A DNA stretch of 64,000 nucleotides from NCBI GenBank assembly GCA_020638995.1, contig JACKHM010000005.1, positions 310,001 to 374,000 of the forward strand, given 5' to 3'. A program made the translations under genes and the position numbers. This DNA is from Planctomycetaceae bacterium (GTDB lineage: Bacteria > Planctomycetota > Planctomycetia > Pirellulales > Pirellulaceae). This document shows positions 25,690 to 35,945 of the stretch, piece after piece; the first letter of the stretch is position 1, and every line of letters starts with the position of its first letter. The notes beneath the pieces were generated by a model. The model ran no database searches, was not told the origin of the DNA, and worked only from the letters and a program-made list of their open reading frames with translations.

Positions 25690-27168
25690 ATGGCGAAGTA
25701 CAGATTTTGGGCGAAAGCAAAGCAAATCATCGAGCGCGGCGGTCCGATCGTCGCTGTGGTGACAATTGTCATCGTAGGCTTTTTCGGCAGCGAATGGCTG
25801 ATGCACGAGGACGTCGCTGAAGCGGAGGGTGATCGAGCGCATGGTGCCAACCATGACGAAACATTTGCGATTGCTCCGGTAGTGCGACTGACACCCGAGA
25901 AGATTAAATGGGCAAAGATCACGACGGAACAGGTTGGGAAGCAATTGTTGCGGGGAACCAGGACGGTTTCGGGGACAATTCAGTACGACACGGCGCGACA
26001 CTTGGACGTCCGAGCGCCGGTTAACTGTGTCGTCAAAAAGTCTCTAGTATCGCCAGGGCAATGGGTTCAGAAAGACGAACGACTCGCATCATTAACGAGT
26101 GCAGAAGTTGGGCTCGCTCGTAACGAGCTACTGAAAAGCGAAGCGGAACTACGCTTGGCAAATCTCCAAAATGAGTGGGCCGTACAAACGCACGCCAACC
26201 TGGCCGACTTGTTGGCTCTTCTGAAGCAGCGGCCAGCAATCGAAGATGTCGAAAAAGAGTTCGAAGGCAAGCTTTTGGGTGACCATCGCGACACACTAAT
26301 TACTGCCTATTCGCAGTACCTACTAGCAACAAGCGTTGCGACCCGCACCGAAACGCTCCAAAGCCAGGGAATCATCAGCGGGCGAACTTCGGATGAGCGA
26401 GCCAGCCAACGTGAGGTCATGGCAGCGAACTTCAAAGCCATGTGCGAGCAAGCTGGCTTCGAGAGTAAGCGTGATTCGCAGTTGGCCGCGGCCGAATTAG
26501 ATGCAGCCGAGCGGGAAGTCGAAGTCAGTCGAGACCGTCTGTCAGTTCTGATCGGACCGCACGGAGCACATTCGGTCGATCAGAGCCGTAGCGATTTTGA
26601 ATTGACGGCGCCCTTTGAAGGACGCATCGAAGAGTTGCACGCAATCGAATCCGCCCGATTCGGAGCCGGCGAAGTGATGTTCGTTCTAGCCGACACTCGC
26701 ACGGTTTGGGTTGCCGCGCAAATCCACCAGCGAGACTGGAACACACTGTCATTAGCGACCGATCAAGTGCTGCGGGTGACTGTTCCCGCGATGTCGGACA
26801 GGAACTTCGATGCAAAGGTTCGATTTATTGGAGCAACTGTCTCGGCTGCTACCCTTTCAATTCCTTTGATCGCGGAGTTGGACAACACTGAGACGCTGTT
26901 TCGCCCAGGCATGTTCGTTTGGGTCGCAGTCCCCGTCGCAGAACCACGACAGGTTCTAGCGGTGCCGACGTCTGCGATTCAACGCCACGAAGAGCAAGCA
27001 TTTGTGTTCGTTGAAATCAGCGACGGTGAGTATCAACGCATCGACGTCGAAACCGGACTCGAAACGACAGACTGGGTGGAGGTGACACGAGGGATTACGG
27101 AGGGCTCGCGCGTCGTGAGCCAGGGAGCCTTCTACTTGAAGTCGGAACTGTTGCTCGAAGAAGAATAG
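25690..27168 (+). CDS. RND efflux periplasmic adaptor (CzcB/CusB-like)
   Basis: 492 aa with an N-terminal membrane or signal helix (IVAVVTIVIVGFFGSEWLM) followed by a His-rich segment (DRAHGANHDE). The barrel-sandwich halves flank a long helical hairpin (SAEVGLARNELLKSEAELRL ... AELDAAEREVEVSRDRL). The second half-motif FELTAPFEGRIEELHA is typical of membrane fusion proteins, and the C-terminal membrane-proximal domain ends in SQGAFYLKSELLLEE. It links the inner-membrane pump encoded next to an outer-membrane channel. No TolC-like gene occurs in the window, so the channel must be encoded elsewhere. Confidence 0.9.
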   Translation: MAKYRFWAKAKQIIERGGPIVAVVTIVIVGFFGSEWLMHEDVAEAEGDRAHGANHDETFAIAPVVRLTPEKIKWAKITTEQVGKQLLRGTRTVSGTIQYDTARHLDVRAPVNCVVKKSLVSPGQWVQKDERLASLTSAEVGLARNELLKSEAELRLANLQNEWAVQTHANLADLLALLKQRPAIEDVEKEFEGKLLGDHRDTLITAYSQYLLATSVATRTETLQSQGIISGRTSDERASQREVMAANFKAMCEQAGFESKRDSQLAAAELDAAEREVEVSRDRLSVLIGPHGAHSVDQSRSDFELTAPFEGRIEELHAIESARFGAGEVMFVLADTRTVWVAAQIHQRDWNTLSLATDQVLRVTVPAMSDRNFDAKVRFIGATVSAATLSIPLIAELDNTETLFRPGMFVWVAVPVAEPRQVLAVPTSAIQRHEEQAFVFVEISDGEYQRIDVETGLETTDWVEVTRGITEGSRVVSQGAFYLKSELLLEEE

Positions 27169-27273
27169 CGTGCACTCCAAAGCCTCGAAACTTTTGGAAC
27201 CGCAGTTCGATCCCCAACACAGTGAATTCGCCCGCCTTCCGCCACAGCCAACGACGATACAAGGACTACCCCT

Positions 27274-30200
27274 GTGCTTTCTCATCTAATTGAGTTCTGT
27301 TTGAACAACCGATTGCTCGTCATCATCCTGGTGATACTCGTGGCGACGTTTGGTGCCTACAACGGGCTCACAATTCCCATCGATGCTGTACCGGATATGA
27401 CAAATGTGCAGGTCCAGGTGATGACGGAAGCCGGTTCGCTGTCACCGCTCGAAGTCGAGCGTTATGTCTCGTATCCGGTCGAGGCGACAATGTCCGGGCT
27501 GCCGAGTATTGAAGAAATTCGTAGCATCTCGAAACTCGGCCTTTCTGTGGTAACCGTCGTGTTTCGTGAAGGTACAGATATCTACCTCGCTCGCAATCTT
27601 GTCAGCGAGCGACTGGCGGATGCCAGCAACGCCATCGGCGGCTACGGCGACCCTCAGATTGGTGTCCTAACAACGGCCTTGGGAGAAATCCTGCAATTCG
27701 AAGTCCGGGGCGAAGGCTACTCGCCGATGCAACTCCGGACACTTCTCGAATGGGAAATCGCGCCGCGTTTGCGCCAAACAGCTGGCGTTACGGAGATCAA
27801 CTCGCACGGTGGTTTTTATAAATCGTTTGAGGTGCAGGCAGATCCTGACTTACTCGCGGGCTTTGGCCTGACATTGAGTGACGTGATACGGGCGCTGGAC
27901 CAGACCAACATGAGTGCGGGCGGCGGCTATATCGTGCATCACGGCGAGCAGCGGTTCATTCGTGGCGAGGCGCTGCTGAAGACGGCACAAGATATCGAAC
28001 AAGTTGTCGTAAAAACGCGGGAAGGCGGCGTTCCCATCCTCGTACGTGATATTGGCGAAGTTGCAATCGTTCCGCTTACTCGGCAAGGCGTTGTCACGCG
28101 AGATGGCCGCGGTGAAATCGTGACCGGGATGGTGATGATGCTGCGCGGCGAGAATTCTCGGCGTGTTGTGGAAGCCGCCAAGGAACGGCTTCGTGAAATC
28201 GAAGCATCGATGCCCGAAGGTGTTGAGATTGAGGTCATCTACGACCGCGCTGAACTCATCAATCGCACTTTGCATACTGTCGTCAAAAACCTGATGGAAG
28301 GTGGCACGCTCGTTATCGTCGTGCTCTTTCTCATGCTGGGAAACTTTCGTGCCGGATTGATCGTCGCCGCAGCAATCCCGCTGTCGATGTTGTTCGCCTC
28401 GAACTTGATGGTCGCCAGCGGCATTAGCGCCAGCCTGATGAGTCTGGGAGCCATCGATTTTGGGCTGATCGTCGATAGCTCTGTGATCATGATCGAAAAC
28501 TGTATGCGTCGAATTTCTCATCTCGGCGGTCGCGTTCCTCATTGGAAGATCGTGCGAGACGCAGCGATCGAAGTCCGGATGCCGACCATGTTTGGCGAAT
28601 TGATCATCGCAGTTGTCTACCTGCCGATCTTGGCGCTGCAAGGCACCGAAGGAAAGTTATTTCGACCGATGGCATTGACGGTGCTATTCGCTTTAGCCGG
28701 CTCGCTCGTCCTATCTCTGACGTTAATGCCCGTGCTCGCGTATCTTGGCTTGCCTCGCAAGCTGGAGGAGAAAGACGTGTGGCTTGTTCGGGCAATTAAG
28801 TGGTTCTACCAGCCCATGGTTGCCCGTGTCGTCCAACATCCTGTCGTTACCTTATGCAGCGCGATTGCCGTGGTTGCCCTGAGCGTTCCAATTGGCGCAA
28901 GGCTCGGTGCCGAGTTCATGCCGCGACTCGAAGAGGGCGACATCTTGGTCGAGGCTGGTCGCCTGCCGAGTGCATCGCTCGAAGATGCCGTTGTGATGTC
29001 GACCCAGATCGAAAACATCTTGAAAGAGTTTCCCGAGGTTAAGAGCGTCTTTTGTAAAACTGGCAGACCCGAGATCGCCAACGATGTTATGGGAGTTCAC
29101 CAGACCGATGTGTGGGTCATGCTGTACCCGCCTTCACAGTGGCCTGTCGAAAAAACACGTGACGAGTTGATCGAAGAAATGTCCGAAGTGTTGACGCGAC
29201 AAGTGCCGGGAGTTGCGTTTGGCTTCACGCAACCAATCGAAATGCGTGTCGATGAACTTGTGGCGGGCGTCAAGGCCGACGTTGCAGTCTTGATCTATGG
29301 CGACGACGTTAGCGAGTTGGCCAGACAAGGGAAAGAGATCGAACGAGTCTTGCGAAGCGTTCCCGGCGCGGTGGATGTAAAGGCAGACTACCAAGCAAAT
29401 ATCCCCACGCTTACGATCGTTGCCAAACAGGATCAACTCGCACGTTACGGCATCGAAGCATCGGCTGTGATGGATGCCGTGTCCACGATCGGTGGCCATG
29501 CCGTTGGACAAATCTTTGAAGGCAGGGCGCGCTTTCCGATGCTGGTGCGATTACCGGAGTCGTGGCGTTCGCAGACTCATCTGTTGGAGCGGGTCCCCGT
29601 CGTCGTTGTCGATGGTCAACCGATCACGCTCGGCGAACTTGCTGACATCCGGCTTGAAGAATCGCCGCCAGGCATCGAGCACGACGCCGGCAGACGGCGA
29701 ACTTTTGTGCAAGCCAACGTGCGCAACCGGGACGTAGCGAGCTTTGTTCAAGACGCCCAACGCCGTGTCGACAACGAAGTCAAGCTGCCACCCGGTTACT
29801 TGATTGAATGGGGAGGCGATTTCGAGAACCTTCAATCAGCTAGCCTGCGGTTGGCCCTAATCACGCCCCTGGTTTTATTACTGATCTGGATTTTGCTCTA
29901 TACGACTTTCAAGTCGATGCGACTAGCCGCCTTGATATTCTTAGCCGTACCGATGGCCGCCTCGGGTGGTGTAATCGCACTCGCGCTGCGAGGGATGCCG
30001 TTCAGTATCTCGGCCGGTGTGGGATTCATTGCGTTATTTGGCGTCGCTGTCCTGAACGGTTTAGTCTGGGTGAGCGGCGCAGAGAATTTGCGATCCGAGG
30101 GTATGGCAGCTCGCTTGGCGGCCTACGAGACGGCGTTGGTGCGGCTTCGTCCCGTCTTGATGACCGCCATGGTTGCCAGTCTCGGCTTTTTGCCCATGGC

Positions 30201-30375
30201 AATGTCAACGACCGCTGGAGCTGAAATTCAACGCCCACTGGCGACAGTCGTGATCGGCGGATTGATTACTTCGACGCTCTTAACTGCGGTCGTTGTCCCT
30301 GCGATTTATCCATGGTTTGCGCCACCGGCGTCGCGAGAGGAGCACGGAGACAGGACTCAGCACCTTTCGGAGTGA
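27274..30375 (+). CDS. czcA: Heavy-metal efflux RND transporter (CzcA-like)
   Basis: 1033 aa, full length. N-terminal EFCLNNRLLVIILVILVATF, then LEVERYVSYPVEATMSGLPS and the duplicated RND topology of about twelve helices. Transmembrane helix 4 reads DFGLIVDSSVIMIEN, keeping the acidic residues at the spacing of CzcA Asp402, Asp408 and Glu415 used for proton relay. This marks a heavy-metal (HME) pump, probably for divalent Zn, Co or Cd rather than a drug exporter; the substrate remains inferred. It follows the adaptor by 105 bases and should form the inner-membrane part of the same tripartite pump. Confidence 0.94.
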   Translation: MLSHLIEFCLNNRLLVIILVILVATFGAYNGLTIPIDAVPDMTNVQVQVMTEAGSLSPLEVERYVSYPVEATMSGLPSIEEIRSISKLGLSVVTVVFREGTDIYLARNLVSERLADASNAIGGYGDPQIGVLTTALGEILQFEVRGEGYSPMQLRTLLEWEIAPRLRQTAGVTEINSHGGFYKSFEVQADPDLLAGFGLTLSDVIRALDQTNMSAGGGYIVHHGEQRFIRGEALLKTAQDIEQVVVKTREGGVPILVRDIGEVAIVPLTRQGVVTRDGRGEIVTGMVMMLRGENSRRVVEAAKERLREIEASMPEGVEIEVIYDRAELINRTLHTVVKNLMEGGTLVIVVLFLMLGNFRAGLIVAAAIPLSMLFASNLMVASGISASLMSLGAIDFGLIVDSSVIMIENCMRRISHLGGRVPHWKIVRDAAIEVRMPTMFGELIIAVVYLPILALQGTEGKLFRPMALTVLFALAGSLVLSLTLMPVLAYLGLPRKLEEKDVWLVRAIKWFYQPMVARVVQHPVVTLCSAIAVVALSVPIGARLGAEFMPRLEEGDILVEAGRLPSASLEDAVVMSTQIENILKEFPEVKSVFCKTGRPEIANDVMGVHQTDVWVMLYPPSQWPVEKTRDELIEEMSEVLTRQVPGVAFGFTQPIEMRVDELVAGVKADVAVLIYGDDVSELARQGKEIERVLRSVPGAVDVKADYQANIPTLTIVAKQDQLARYGIEASAVMDAVSTIGGHAVGQIFEGRARFPMLVRLPESWRSQTHLLERVPVVVVDGQPITLGELADIRLEESPPGIEHDAGRRRTFVQANVRNRDVASFVQDAQRRVDNEVKLPPGYLIEWGGDFENLQSASLRLALITPLVLLLIWILLYTTFKSMRLAALIFLAVPMAASGGVIALALRGMPFSISAGVGFIALFGVAVLNGLVWVSGAENLRSEGMAARLAAYETALVRLRPVLMTAMVASLGFLPMAMSTTAGAEIQRPLATVVIGGLITSTLLTAVVVPAIYPWFAPPASREEHGDRTQHLSE

Positions 30376-30480
30376 TGAGCACGCGTGAATTGAAAAGTCC
30401 TAGAGACGTCAAGTACACAAACACAATTCATTCCCCTCACCACGCCGAGAATGACGCCCCAATCTGACTATTTGCAAATC

Positions 30481-31695
30481 CTAGTACACGCGAGGCGTAA
30501 CTCGGCCTTGAACGCGAACCGGCAGTCCTTGGATGCGTAAGAAACCTTCGGCGTCGGTTTGATTGTACGATCCGCCACCTTCCATCGTCGCAATTCCTTC
30601 ATCGTACAGGCTGTTCGGGCTGGTGCGGCTGTCCACTTGCAGGTTGCCCTTGTAAAGGTTTAACCGGACTTCGCCCGTGACATTCTTTTGCGCCTCGCGT
30701 ATGAACGCCAACAATGCATCGAACTTGGCTGCGTACCAAAAACCGTAGTAGACCAGTTCGGCGACCTCAGGTGCGAGGCGGTCTCGCAAATGTGTCAGGT
30801 CGCGATCAAGCGTCAATTGCTCCAGCACCCGATGAGCGTCGTACAGGATTGTCATACCAGGAGCTTCATACACGCCGCGGCTCTTCATGCCGACGAACCG
30901 ATTCTCAACCATATCAATGCGTCCCACGCCATTGCGTCCGCCGATCTCGTTGAGTGTCTTTACCGCTTCGAGTGCGGAAACTTTCTTTCCATTGACAGCT
31001 ACTGGAATGCCTGCTTCGAAGGCGACCGTGACCTTCTCTGACTTATCAGGCGCTTGCTGCGGCGAGACTCCCATTCCGAAATCAACCAGTTCGACACCGT
31101 TGACCGTTAGATCTTCCAACTCGCCGGCTTCGTAGCTGATATGCAGACAGTTTTCGTCAGAGCTGTACGGTTTCGCGGCACTAACCTTGACGGGAATATT
31201 CTTGTGCTCGCAGTAAGCGATCATCTGGCTACGACCGGGAAACACATTACGAAATTTTTCCATCCGCCAGGGAGCGATGACATTAACGCTCGGGTCGAGC
31301 GCTTCTGCGGCTAGCTGAAAGCGGCATTGATCGTTGCCTTTGCCGGTGGCTCCGTGAGCATAGGCATCAGCTCCGACCTCGCGTGCGACTTGTAAACACA
31401 CTTTCGAAATCAGCGGTCGGGCGATCGAGGTGCCAAGCAGATAGATGCCTTCGTACTTGGCCTGCCATTGCATGACCGGAAAGGCAAAGTCGCGGCACAT
31501 TTCTTCTTGGGCGTCCACGATCCGAGCGCTCTTGGCTCCGGCTTTACGAGCCTTTTCCAAGATGGCTTCACGATCCTCACACGGCTGTCCAAGATCGACA
31601 TAGACGGCGTGGACGTCATAACCTTCGTCCATCAGCCAACCAAGAATTACAGACGTGTCAAGACCGCCGGAATAGGCAAGAACACAGCTCGGCAT
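30481..31695 (-). CDS. argG: Argininosuccinate synthase
   Basis: 404 aa from ATG 31695, chosen because it gives the usual N-terminus MPSCVLAYSGGLDTSVILGW and has AAGGAAAGG upstream; the frame extends further to 31764. The pyrophosphate-binding SGGLDTS, GATGKGNDQCRF, and GVYEAPGMTILYDAH signatures are present. It joins citrulline and aspartate with ATP in arginine biosynthesis. It is monocistronic here and is transcribed divergently from the histidine kinase. Confidence 0.96.
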   Translation of the reverse strand: MPSCVLAYSGGLDTSVILGWLMDEGYDVHAVYVDLGQPCEDREAILEKARKAGAKSARIVDAQEEMCRDFAFPVMQWQAKYEGIYLLGTSIARPLISKVCLQVAREVGADAYAHGATGKGNDQCRFQLAAEALDPSVNVIAPWRMEKFRNVFPGRSQMIAYCEHKNIPVKVSAAKPYSSDENCLHISYEAGELEDLTVNGVELVDFGMGVSPQQAPDKSEKVTVAFEAGIPVAVNGKKVSALEAVKTLNEIGGRNGVGRIDMVENRFVGMKSRGVYEAPGMTILYDAHRVLEQLTLDRDLTHLRDRLAPEVAELVYYGFWYAAKFDALLAFIREAQKNVTGEVRLNLYKGNLQVDSRTSPNSLYDEGIATMEGGGSYNQTDAEGFLRIQGLPVRVQGRVTPRVY

Positions 31696-32067
31696 GGTAA
31701 CCTTTCCTTGCAAAGTTCTATCGGTCCGCGAGGTACACGGACTGTGGATTCGATCGCCCGCCACGACACGTCGGCTAGAGCCAACGGTCCAGGTCGATTT
31801 TGAAGTACGAAACTAAGATTTTCGTTCGACTTGCGTTCACAGGCAAGGGGAGTGATCGAGAGCGAGGGCACACCGGTCGATCGAATGCGAGGGGGCCGGA
31901 TTGGTTGTTACAATTTGCCTCCAATGACGACGTATTTTGAGAAAGCAGGAATGTCTTCTGCTGACACTTTGTGTTACTCTGCCACGTAGGCGATGAGTCG
32001 GGCGAAGTGAGGCATTCACAGCAAAAGCGAGTCCGAACGCTAACGAAAAGATCACACCGAGCCTTAC
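31696..32067. other. Divergent intergenic region argG / histidine kinase
   Basis: 372 bases with no supported gene. It should contain the two outward promoters. No clear palindromic operator was seen. Confidence 0.4.
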
Positions 32068-33786
32068 ATGACAGTTGGCGAATCATCATCACTGGAAACT
32101 CTACGAGCAGAGCTGGATGCCACCAAGACGGCGCTCGCCGAGTCGGAGCAACGGCTAACTACCTTTTTTGCTTATGCTCCCGAAGCGATCGTCATGCTCG
32201 ACGCGGATACTGGACAGTTCATCGACGTAAATCCCCGGGCCGAAGCTCTATTTGGTTTCCCTCGCGACAAGCTGATTGGACTTGGTCCGATCGACATGAG
32301 CCCGGCGCATCAACCCGGAGGCTTGGCTTCGTCCGAATCGGCTGCGTGCTATATCCGAGCGGCCGTCGAGGGTGGGGAGCCGACTTTCGAGTGGTGGCAC
32401 AATAATGCAGAGGGTCAGCAGTTCCCTTGTGAAGTCCGACTCGTACGGATGCCGTGGGGCCAACGAACCATTATCCGCGGAAGTATTACGGAGATCAGTG
32501 AACGAAAGCAATTCGAGTTGTTTGAGCGCGGTCGTTCGCAAGTTTTAGAACAAATAGCCCGAGGGAACTCTTTGACCAGCGTGCTACACACCCTGGTGAC
32601 AAGCATCGAAGAAATTCTTTCAGGAATGGTGTGTTCGGTGCTTGTGCTTGATCAAGAGACCCAAACCCTGCACATCGGAGCCGCTCCGAGTTTGCCGAAG
32701 TGTTATAACGACGCGGTCGATGGTCTAAAAATCGGTCCTGCCACCGGTTCCTGCGGTACTGCTGCCCACACTCGCAAACGAGTTATCGTGTCGGACATCC
32801 GGACCCACGAATATTGGGCAGAGTATCCTTCCATCGTCGAAAAGCTCGCTCAGCGCGCTTGTTGGTCTGAGCCCATCATCTCGCTCGATGGTGCTGTGCT
32901 TGGCACCTTTGCGATGTACTATTGCGAGGCGCGCGAACCCGTGCGTTTGGAGCTAGAGATCATTGAAATCTCGGCGCAATTGGCCGGTATCGCCATCGAG
33001 CACGAGCGGAACAAAGTATTACTTCGCGACATCAACGAATCCTTGGAACGCCGGGTCGCTCGACGGACAGAATCACTGGCGAAGGCCAATGAGGCGCTGG
33101 AACGTAGCAATGACGAGCTGCGGCAATTTGCTTACATTGCTTCCCACGATCTGCAAGAGCCCATTCGCATGGTGACGAACTTCGGCCAGCTTTTGCAGAA
33201 AAGTCTGCCAAACGACGCTGGGTCCGAAGCAGCTGAGTGGTTGGCATTTGTCGTGGAAGGCGGTCAACGAATGCAAACGCTCGTCCGCGATTTGCTTGAA
33301 TACTCGGAAATCGACTATCAGTCGCGTCCCTATCAAGCCGTGCAGCTTGATCGTGTCGTGCAGCTTGTGCTGACGAACCTTCGCACCTCCATTGAAGGCA
33401 CCAACGCAGAGATAACTTGCGACGAACTTCCGACCGTCGTAGGCGACAAACCTCAATTGATGCAGCTGCTTCAAAACCTGATCAGCAATGCCATTAAGTT
33501 CCACGATCAACCACCACCCAAGATCACCATCGCCGCAGACCGCCAAGACAACGAATGGGTGATTTCGGTGCGAGATCGCGGAATCGGCATCGAGCCAGAA
33601 TACTTTAATCGAATATTCGAGTTCTTTCGCCGACTCCACAACCGAGACCGATTCCCGGGGACAGGCATTGGACTCGCGATTTGTAAACGCGTCGTCGAGA
33701 GACACGGCGGTCGTATCTGGGTGGCATCGTCGCCTGGCACGGGTAGCACGTTTTTCTTCACCTTACCAGTGCGAGAATTGCATTGA
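32068..33786 (+). CDS. PAS-GAF hybrid sensor histidine kinase
   Basis: 572 aa, soluble (no membrane helix). A short N-terminal coiled coil leads to a PAS domain (FFAYAPEAIVMLDADTGQFI, about 30-150), then a GAF domain (about 165-315: GSCGTAAHTRKRVIVSDI, SEPIISLDGAVLGTFAMYY). The phosphoacceptor histidine is in FAYIASHDLQEPIRMVTNFG (about residue 361). The ATPase domain has NLISNAIKFH, DRGIGIEPEYFNRIFEFF and FPGTGIGLAICKRVVERHGG. The class resembles bacteriophytochrome-type kinases. The next gene, a single-domain response regulator, overlaps by four bases and is its obvious partner. Confidence 0.92.
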   Translation: MTVGESSSLETLRAELDATKTALAESEQRLTTFFAYAPEAIVMLDADTGQFIDVNPRAEALFGFPRDKLIGLGPIDMSPAHQPGGLASSESAACYIRAAVEGGEPTFEWWHNNAEGQQFPCEVRLVRMPWGQRTIIRGSITEISERKQFELFERGRSQVLEQIARGNSLTSVLHTLVTSIEEILSGMVCSVLVLDQETQTLHIGAAPSLPKCYNDAVDGLKIGPATGSCGTAAHTRKRVIVSDIRTHEYWAEYPSIVEKLAQRACWSEPIISLDGAVLGTFAMYYCEAREPVRLELEIIEISAQLAGIAIEHERNKVLLRDINESLERRVARRTESLAKANEALERSNDELRQFAYIASHDLQEPIRMVTNFGQLLQKSLPNDAGSEAAEWLAFVVEGGQRMQTLVRDLLEYSEIDYQSRPYQAVQLDRVVQLVLTNLRTSIEGTNAEITCDELPTVVGDKPQLMQLLQNLISNAIKFHDQPPPKITIAADRQDNEWVISVRDRGIGIEPEYFNRIFEFFRRLHNRDRFPGTGIGLAICKRVVERHGGRIWVASSPGTGSTFFFTLPVRELH

Positions 33787-34235
33787 GCGCATCCGAATCG
33801 GAAAACGACTCTTTCCACATCTTGGTCGTTGAAGACAACCGAGCCGACTTTGTTTTGCTCGAACGAGCCTTCGAAGAGGAAGCTCTTTCCGGTTTCACCC
33901 TGCACGTCGCGATTAACGGCGACGAGGCTCTGGCATTTCTAAACCAGGACCCTCCTTATGCTGATGCCCCGCGGCCTTCGATCGTGCTTCTCGACCTGAA
34001 TTTGCCGGGAAAAGATGGTCACGAAGTCCTCGAAGCGATCAAGACCAGCGAAAAGCTACGGCGTCTGCCGGTGATCGTATTGACGAGCTCGCGATCCGAC
34101 CTTGATGTCCGCCAATGCTATGACCTTCATGCTAACGCCTACATGACGAAGGCCTCAGACTTTGAAGAACTCCTTAAACTGGTCCGGCAGATTACCACAT
34201 ACTGGTCGTCTGCCGTATGGCTTTCGCCCGATTGA
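33783..34235 (+). CDS. Single-domain response regulator (Rcp1-like)
   Basis: 150 aa from TTG 33783, overlapping the kinase stop (TTGA). It is a receiver domain only: acidic pocket ILVVEDNRADFVLLERAFEE, phosphoacceptor Asp in PSIVLLDLNLPGKDGHEVLE, then VIVLTSSRSDLDV with the switch Thr/Ser and the AYMTKASDF lysine. The loop spacing matches Rcp1/phytochrome-associated regulators. With no output domain it must act by protein contact or phosphotransfer. Confidence 0.9.
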   Translation: MSASESENDSFHILVVEDNRADFVLLERAFEEEALSGFTLHVAINGDEALAFLNQDPPYADAPRPSIVLLDLNLPGKDGHEVLEAIKTSEKLRRLPVIVLTSSRSDLDVRQCYDLHANAYMTKASDFEELLKLVRQITTYWSSAVWLSPD

Positions 34236-34360
34236 CGACGGATGTCACACCGTCCGATCCGATTTCGGTTACCCAGCCTGCTCATCCAAGTCAAAACCGG
34301 ATTCGATGTTGTCAGCTCTGCCCTCTACAAGGCAAATGCGAAGGACAATAGGATGGGGCC

Positions 34361-35056
34361 ATGTCCGAAACACCATCAGAACCCTTTACGCTTGATATGG
34401 ATCGCGCTCGTAGGTGCGGATTCCCGGAAGTTGTGTTCGGGGAAGGAAAGTGCGTCGATACGCTTACGTCGATATTTGAGCAGTTGCTCAGCGGCGATCA
34501 CGAAGTCCTCGCAACCCGTATTTCGTGTGAAAAGTCGCAAGCGTTGCTCAAAACTTTTCCAGGCGGCAATTACAATTCGCGAGCTCGGACATTTCGACTT
34601 CGAGGCAAGCAAACCATGTCGGCTGCAAAGTTAGGTCGTGTCGCAGTCGTAACGGCTGGTACGAGTGATCTGCCTGTTGCCGAAGAGGCATTTGAGACGC
34701 TCGACTGGATGCGCGTGGCGGTAACGATGGTTCACGATGTCGGCGTAGCAGGACCGCATCGGCTGCCGGAGAAGGTTGATCAATTGATTGGTTGCGATGC
34801 GGTTGTCGTCGTCGCCGGAATGGAAGGCGCGCTGCCCAGCGTTGTTGGAGGCTATGTCGATTGCCCGGTGATTGCGGTCCCAACAAGCGTTGGTTACGGC
34901 GCGAACCTGGGCGGAATCTCCGCTTTGTTGAGTATGCTCAATAGTTGCGCCGCGAACGTGACGGTCGTCAATATTGATGCTGGCTTCAAGGGAGGTTACG
35001 TGGCCGGATTGATCGCGTCGAGGGCAGGGGAGGGGAGGGCGGAAAGGAAAATTTGA
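34361..35056 (+). CDS. larB: LarB, nickel-pincer nucleotide cofactor carboxylase/hydrolase
   Basis: 231 aa. The C-terminal part is AIR-carboxylase-like (PurE-related): VAVVTAGTSDLPVAEEAFET, ALPSVVGGYVDCPVIAVPTS, VGYGANLGGISALLSML. The N-terminus RCGFPEVVFGEGK and ATRISCEKSQALL match LarB. LarB carboxylates and hydrolyses nicotinic acid adenine dinucleotide in assembly of the nickel-pincer cofactor of lactate racemase. LarC and LarE are not in the window. Its TGA overlaps the ATG of nnrD by one base, so the two are coupled. Confidence 0.9.
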   Translation: MSETPSEPFTLDMDRARRCGFPEVVFGEGKCVDTLTSIFEQLLSGDHEVLATRISCEKSQALLKTFPGGNYNSRARTFRLRGKQTMSAAKLGRVAVVTAGTSDLPVAEEAFETLDWMRVAVTMVHDVGVAGPHRLPEKVDQLIGCDAVVVVAGMEGALPSVVGGYVDCPVIAVPTSVGYGANLGGISALLSMLNSCAANVTVVNIDAGFKGGYVAGLIASRAGEGRAERKI

Positions 35057-35934
35057 TGGCTGATTCAACGACGAATACGATGTCCGAGTTGCCGATACTT
35101 CCCAAACGCGCCATAGATAGCCACAAGGGAAACTATGGGAAGGTTTTGCTGGTCGGTGGATCGCGAGGGATGACTGGCGCCATCGCGCTGGCTGGTATGG
35201 CCTGTTTGCGATCAGGAGCCGGACTGGTAACGCTTGCCGTTCCAGAGGTTTGTCTCGATGTGGTCGCATCGTTCGAGCCCTCCTATATGACGGTACCACT
35301 GCCGTGTGACGAGCAAGGACGATTGAGCGTTACCGCGCAAGAGCAACTAGCTGATTTGGCTGATAGAGCGACCTGTATCGCGTGCGGTCCTGGACTAGGT
35401 CGAACGCAACGCATTACTGATTTGGTCGCTTGGATGTATGAAGTGCTGCCGCAGCCGATTGTTTTTGACGCAGATGCTCTCTACGCACTTTCAGAACGAC
35501 ACGATCGGCTGGACGATCCCGCCGGGCCAAGAATCTTGACGCCACATCTTGGCGAGTTCAGACATCTAGTAGGAGACGACGAAATCGGTCGTGAAAAGGC
35601 GGAGTTGTTTGCGGCACAACTTGCGATCCGCCGGCACGTCGTGCTCCTGTTGAAAGGCCATAACACGGTCGTCACCGATGGTCGACGATCCTCGCACAAT
35701 TCCACGGGCAACCCCGGAATGGCAACGGGCGGGTCAGGTGACGTGCTTACGGGTGTAATTGCGGCGTTAATCGGACAGGGGCTCGCTCCATTTGAAGCGG
35801 CGCGACTAGGTGCTTATGTCCATGGTTTGGCTGGCGACTTGGCCGCCGCGCAACTTGGTACAACGTCATTAATTGCGAGCGATATCGTGGCACACTTGCC
35901 GGCGGCTTTCTTATCGCTCGATCAATTGGCATAG
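35056..35934 (+). CDS. nnrD: ADP-dependent NAD(P)H-hydrate dehydratase
   Basis: 292 aa from ATG 35056. Ribokinase-like fold with GNYGKVLLVGGSRGMTGAIA, the ACGPGLGRTQRITDLVAW loop, VLLLKGHNTVVTDG and the catalytic-site block TGNPGMATGGSGDVLTGVIA. It repairs hydrated NAD(P)H using ADP. The N-terminal epimerase domain found in fused homologues is absent. It lies between larB and ribF, a run of nucleotide-cofactor genes. Confidence 0.93.
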   Translation: MADSTTNTMSELPILPKRAIDSHKGNYGKVLLVGGSRGMTGAIALAGMACLRSGAGLVTLAVPEVCLDVVASFEPSYMTVPLPCDEQGRLSVTAQEQLADLADRATCIACGPGLGRTQRITDLVAWMYEVLPQPIVFDADALYALSERHDRLDDPAGPRILTPHLGEFRHLVGDDEIGREKAELFAAQLAIRRHVVLLLKGHNTVVTDGRRSSHNSTGNPGMATGGSGDVLTGVIAALIGQGLAPFEAARLGAYVHGLAGDLAAAQLGTTSLIASDIVAHLPAAFLSLDQLA

Positions 35935-35945
35935 GAAGACAACGA

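Noticed and set aside
27850..28641. 263-codon minus-strand frame inside the RND pump
   Set aside because: His/Asp-rich composition is the reverse-strand shadow of the pump's codons.
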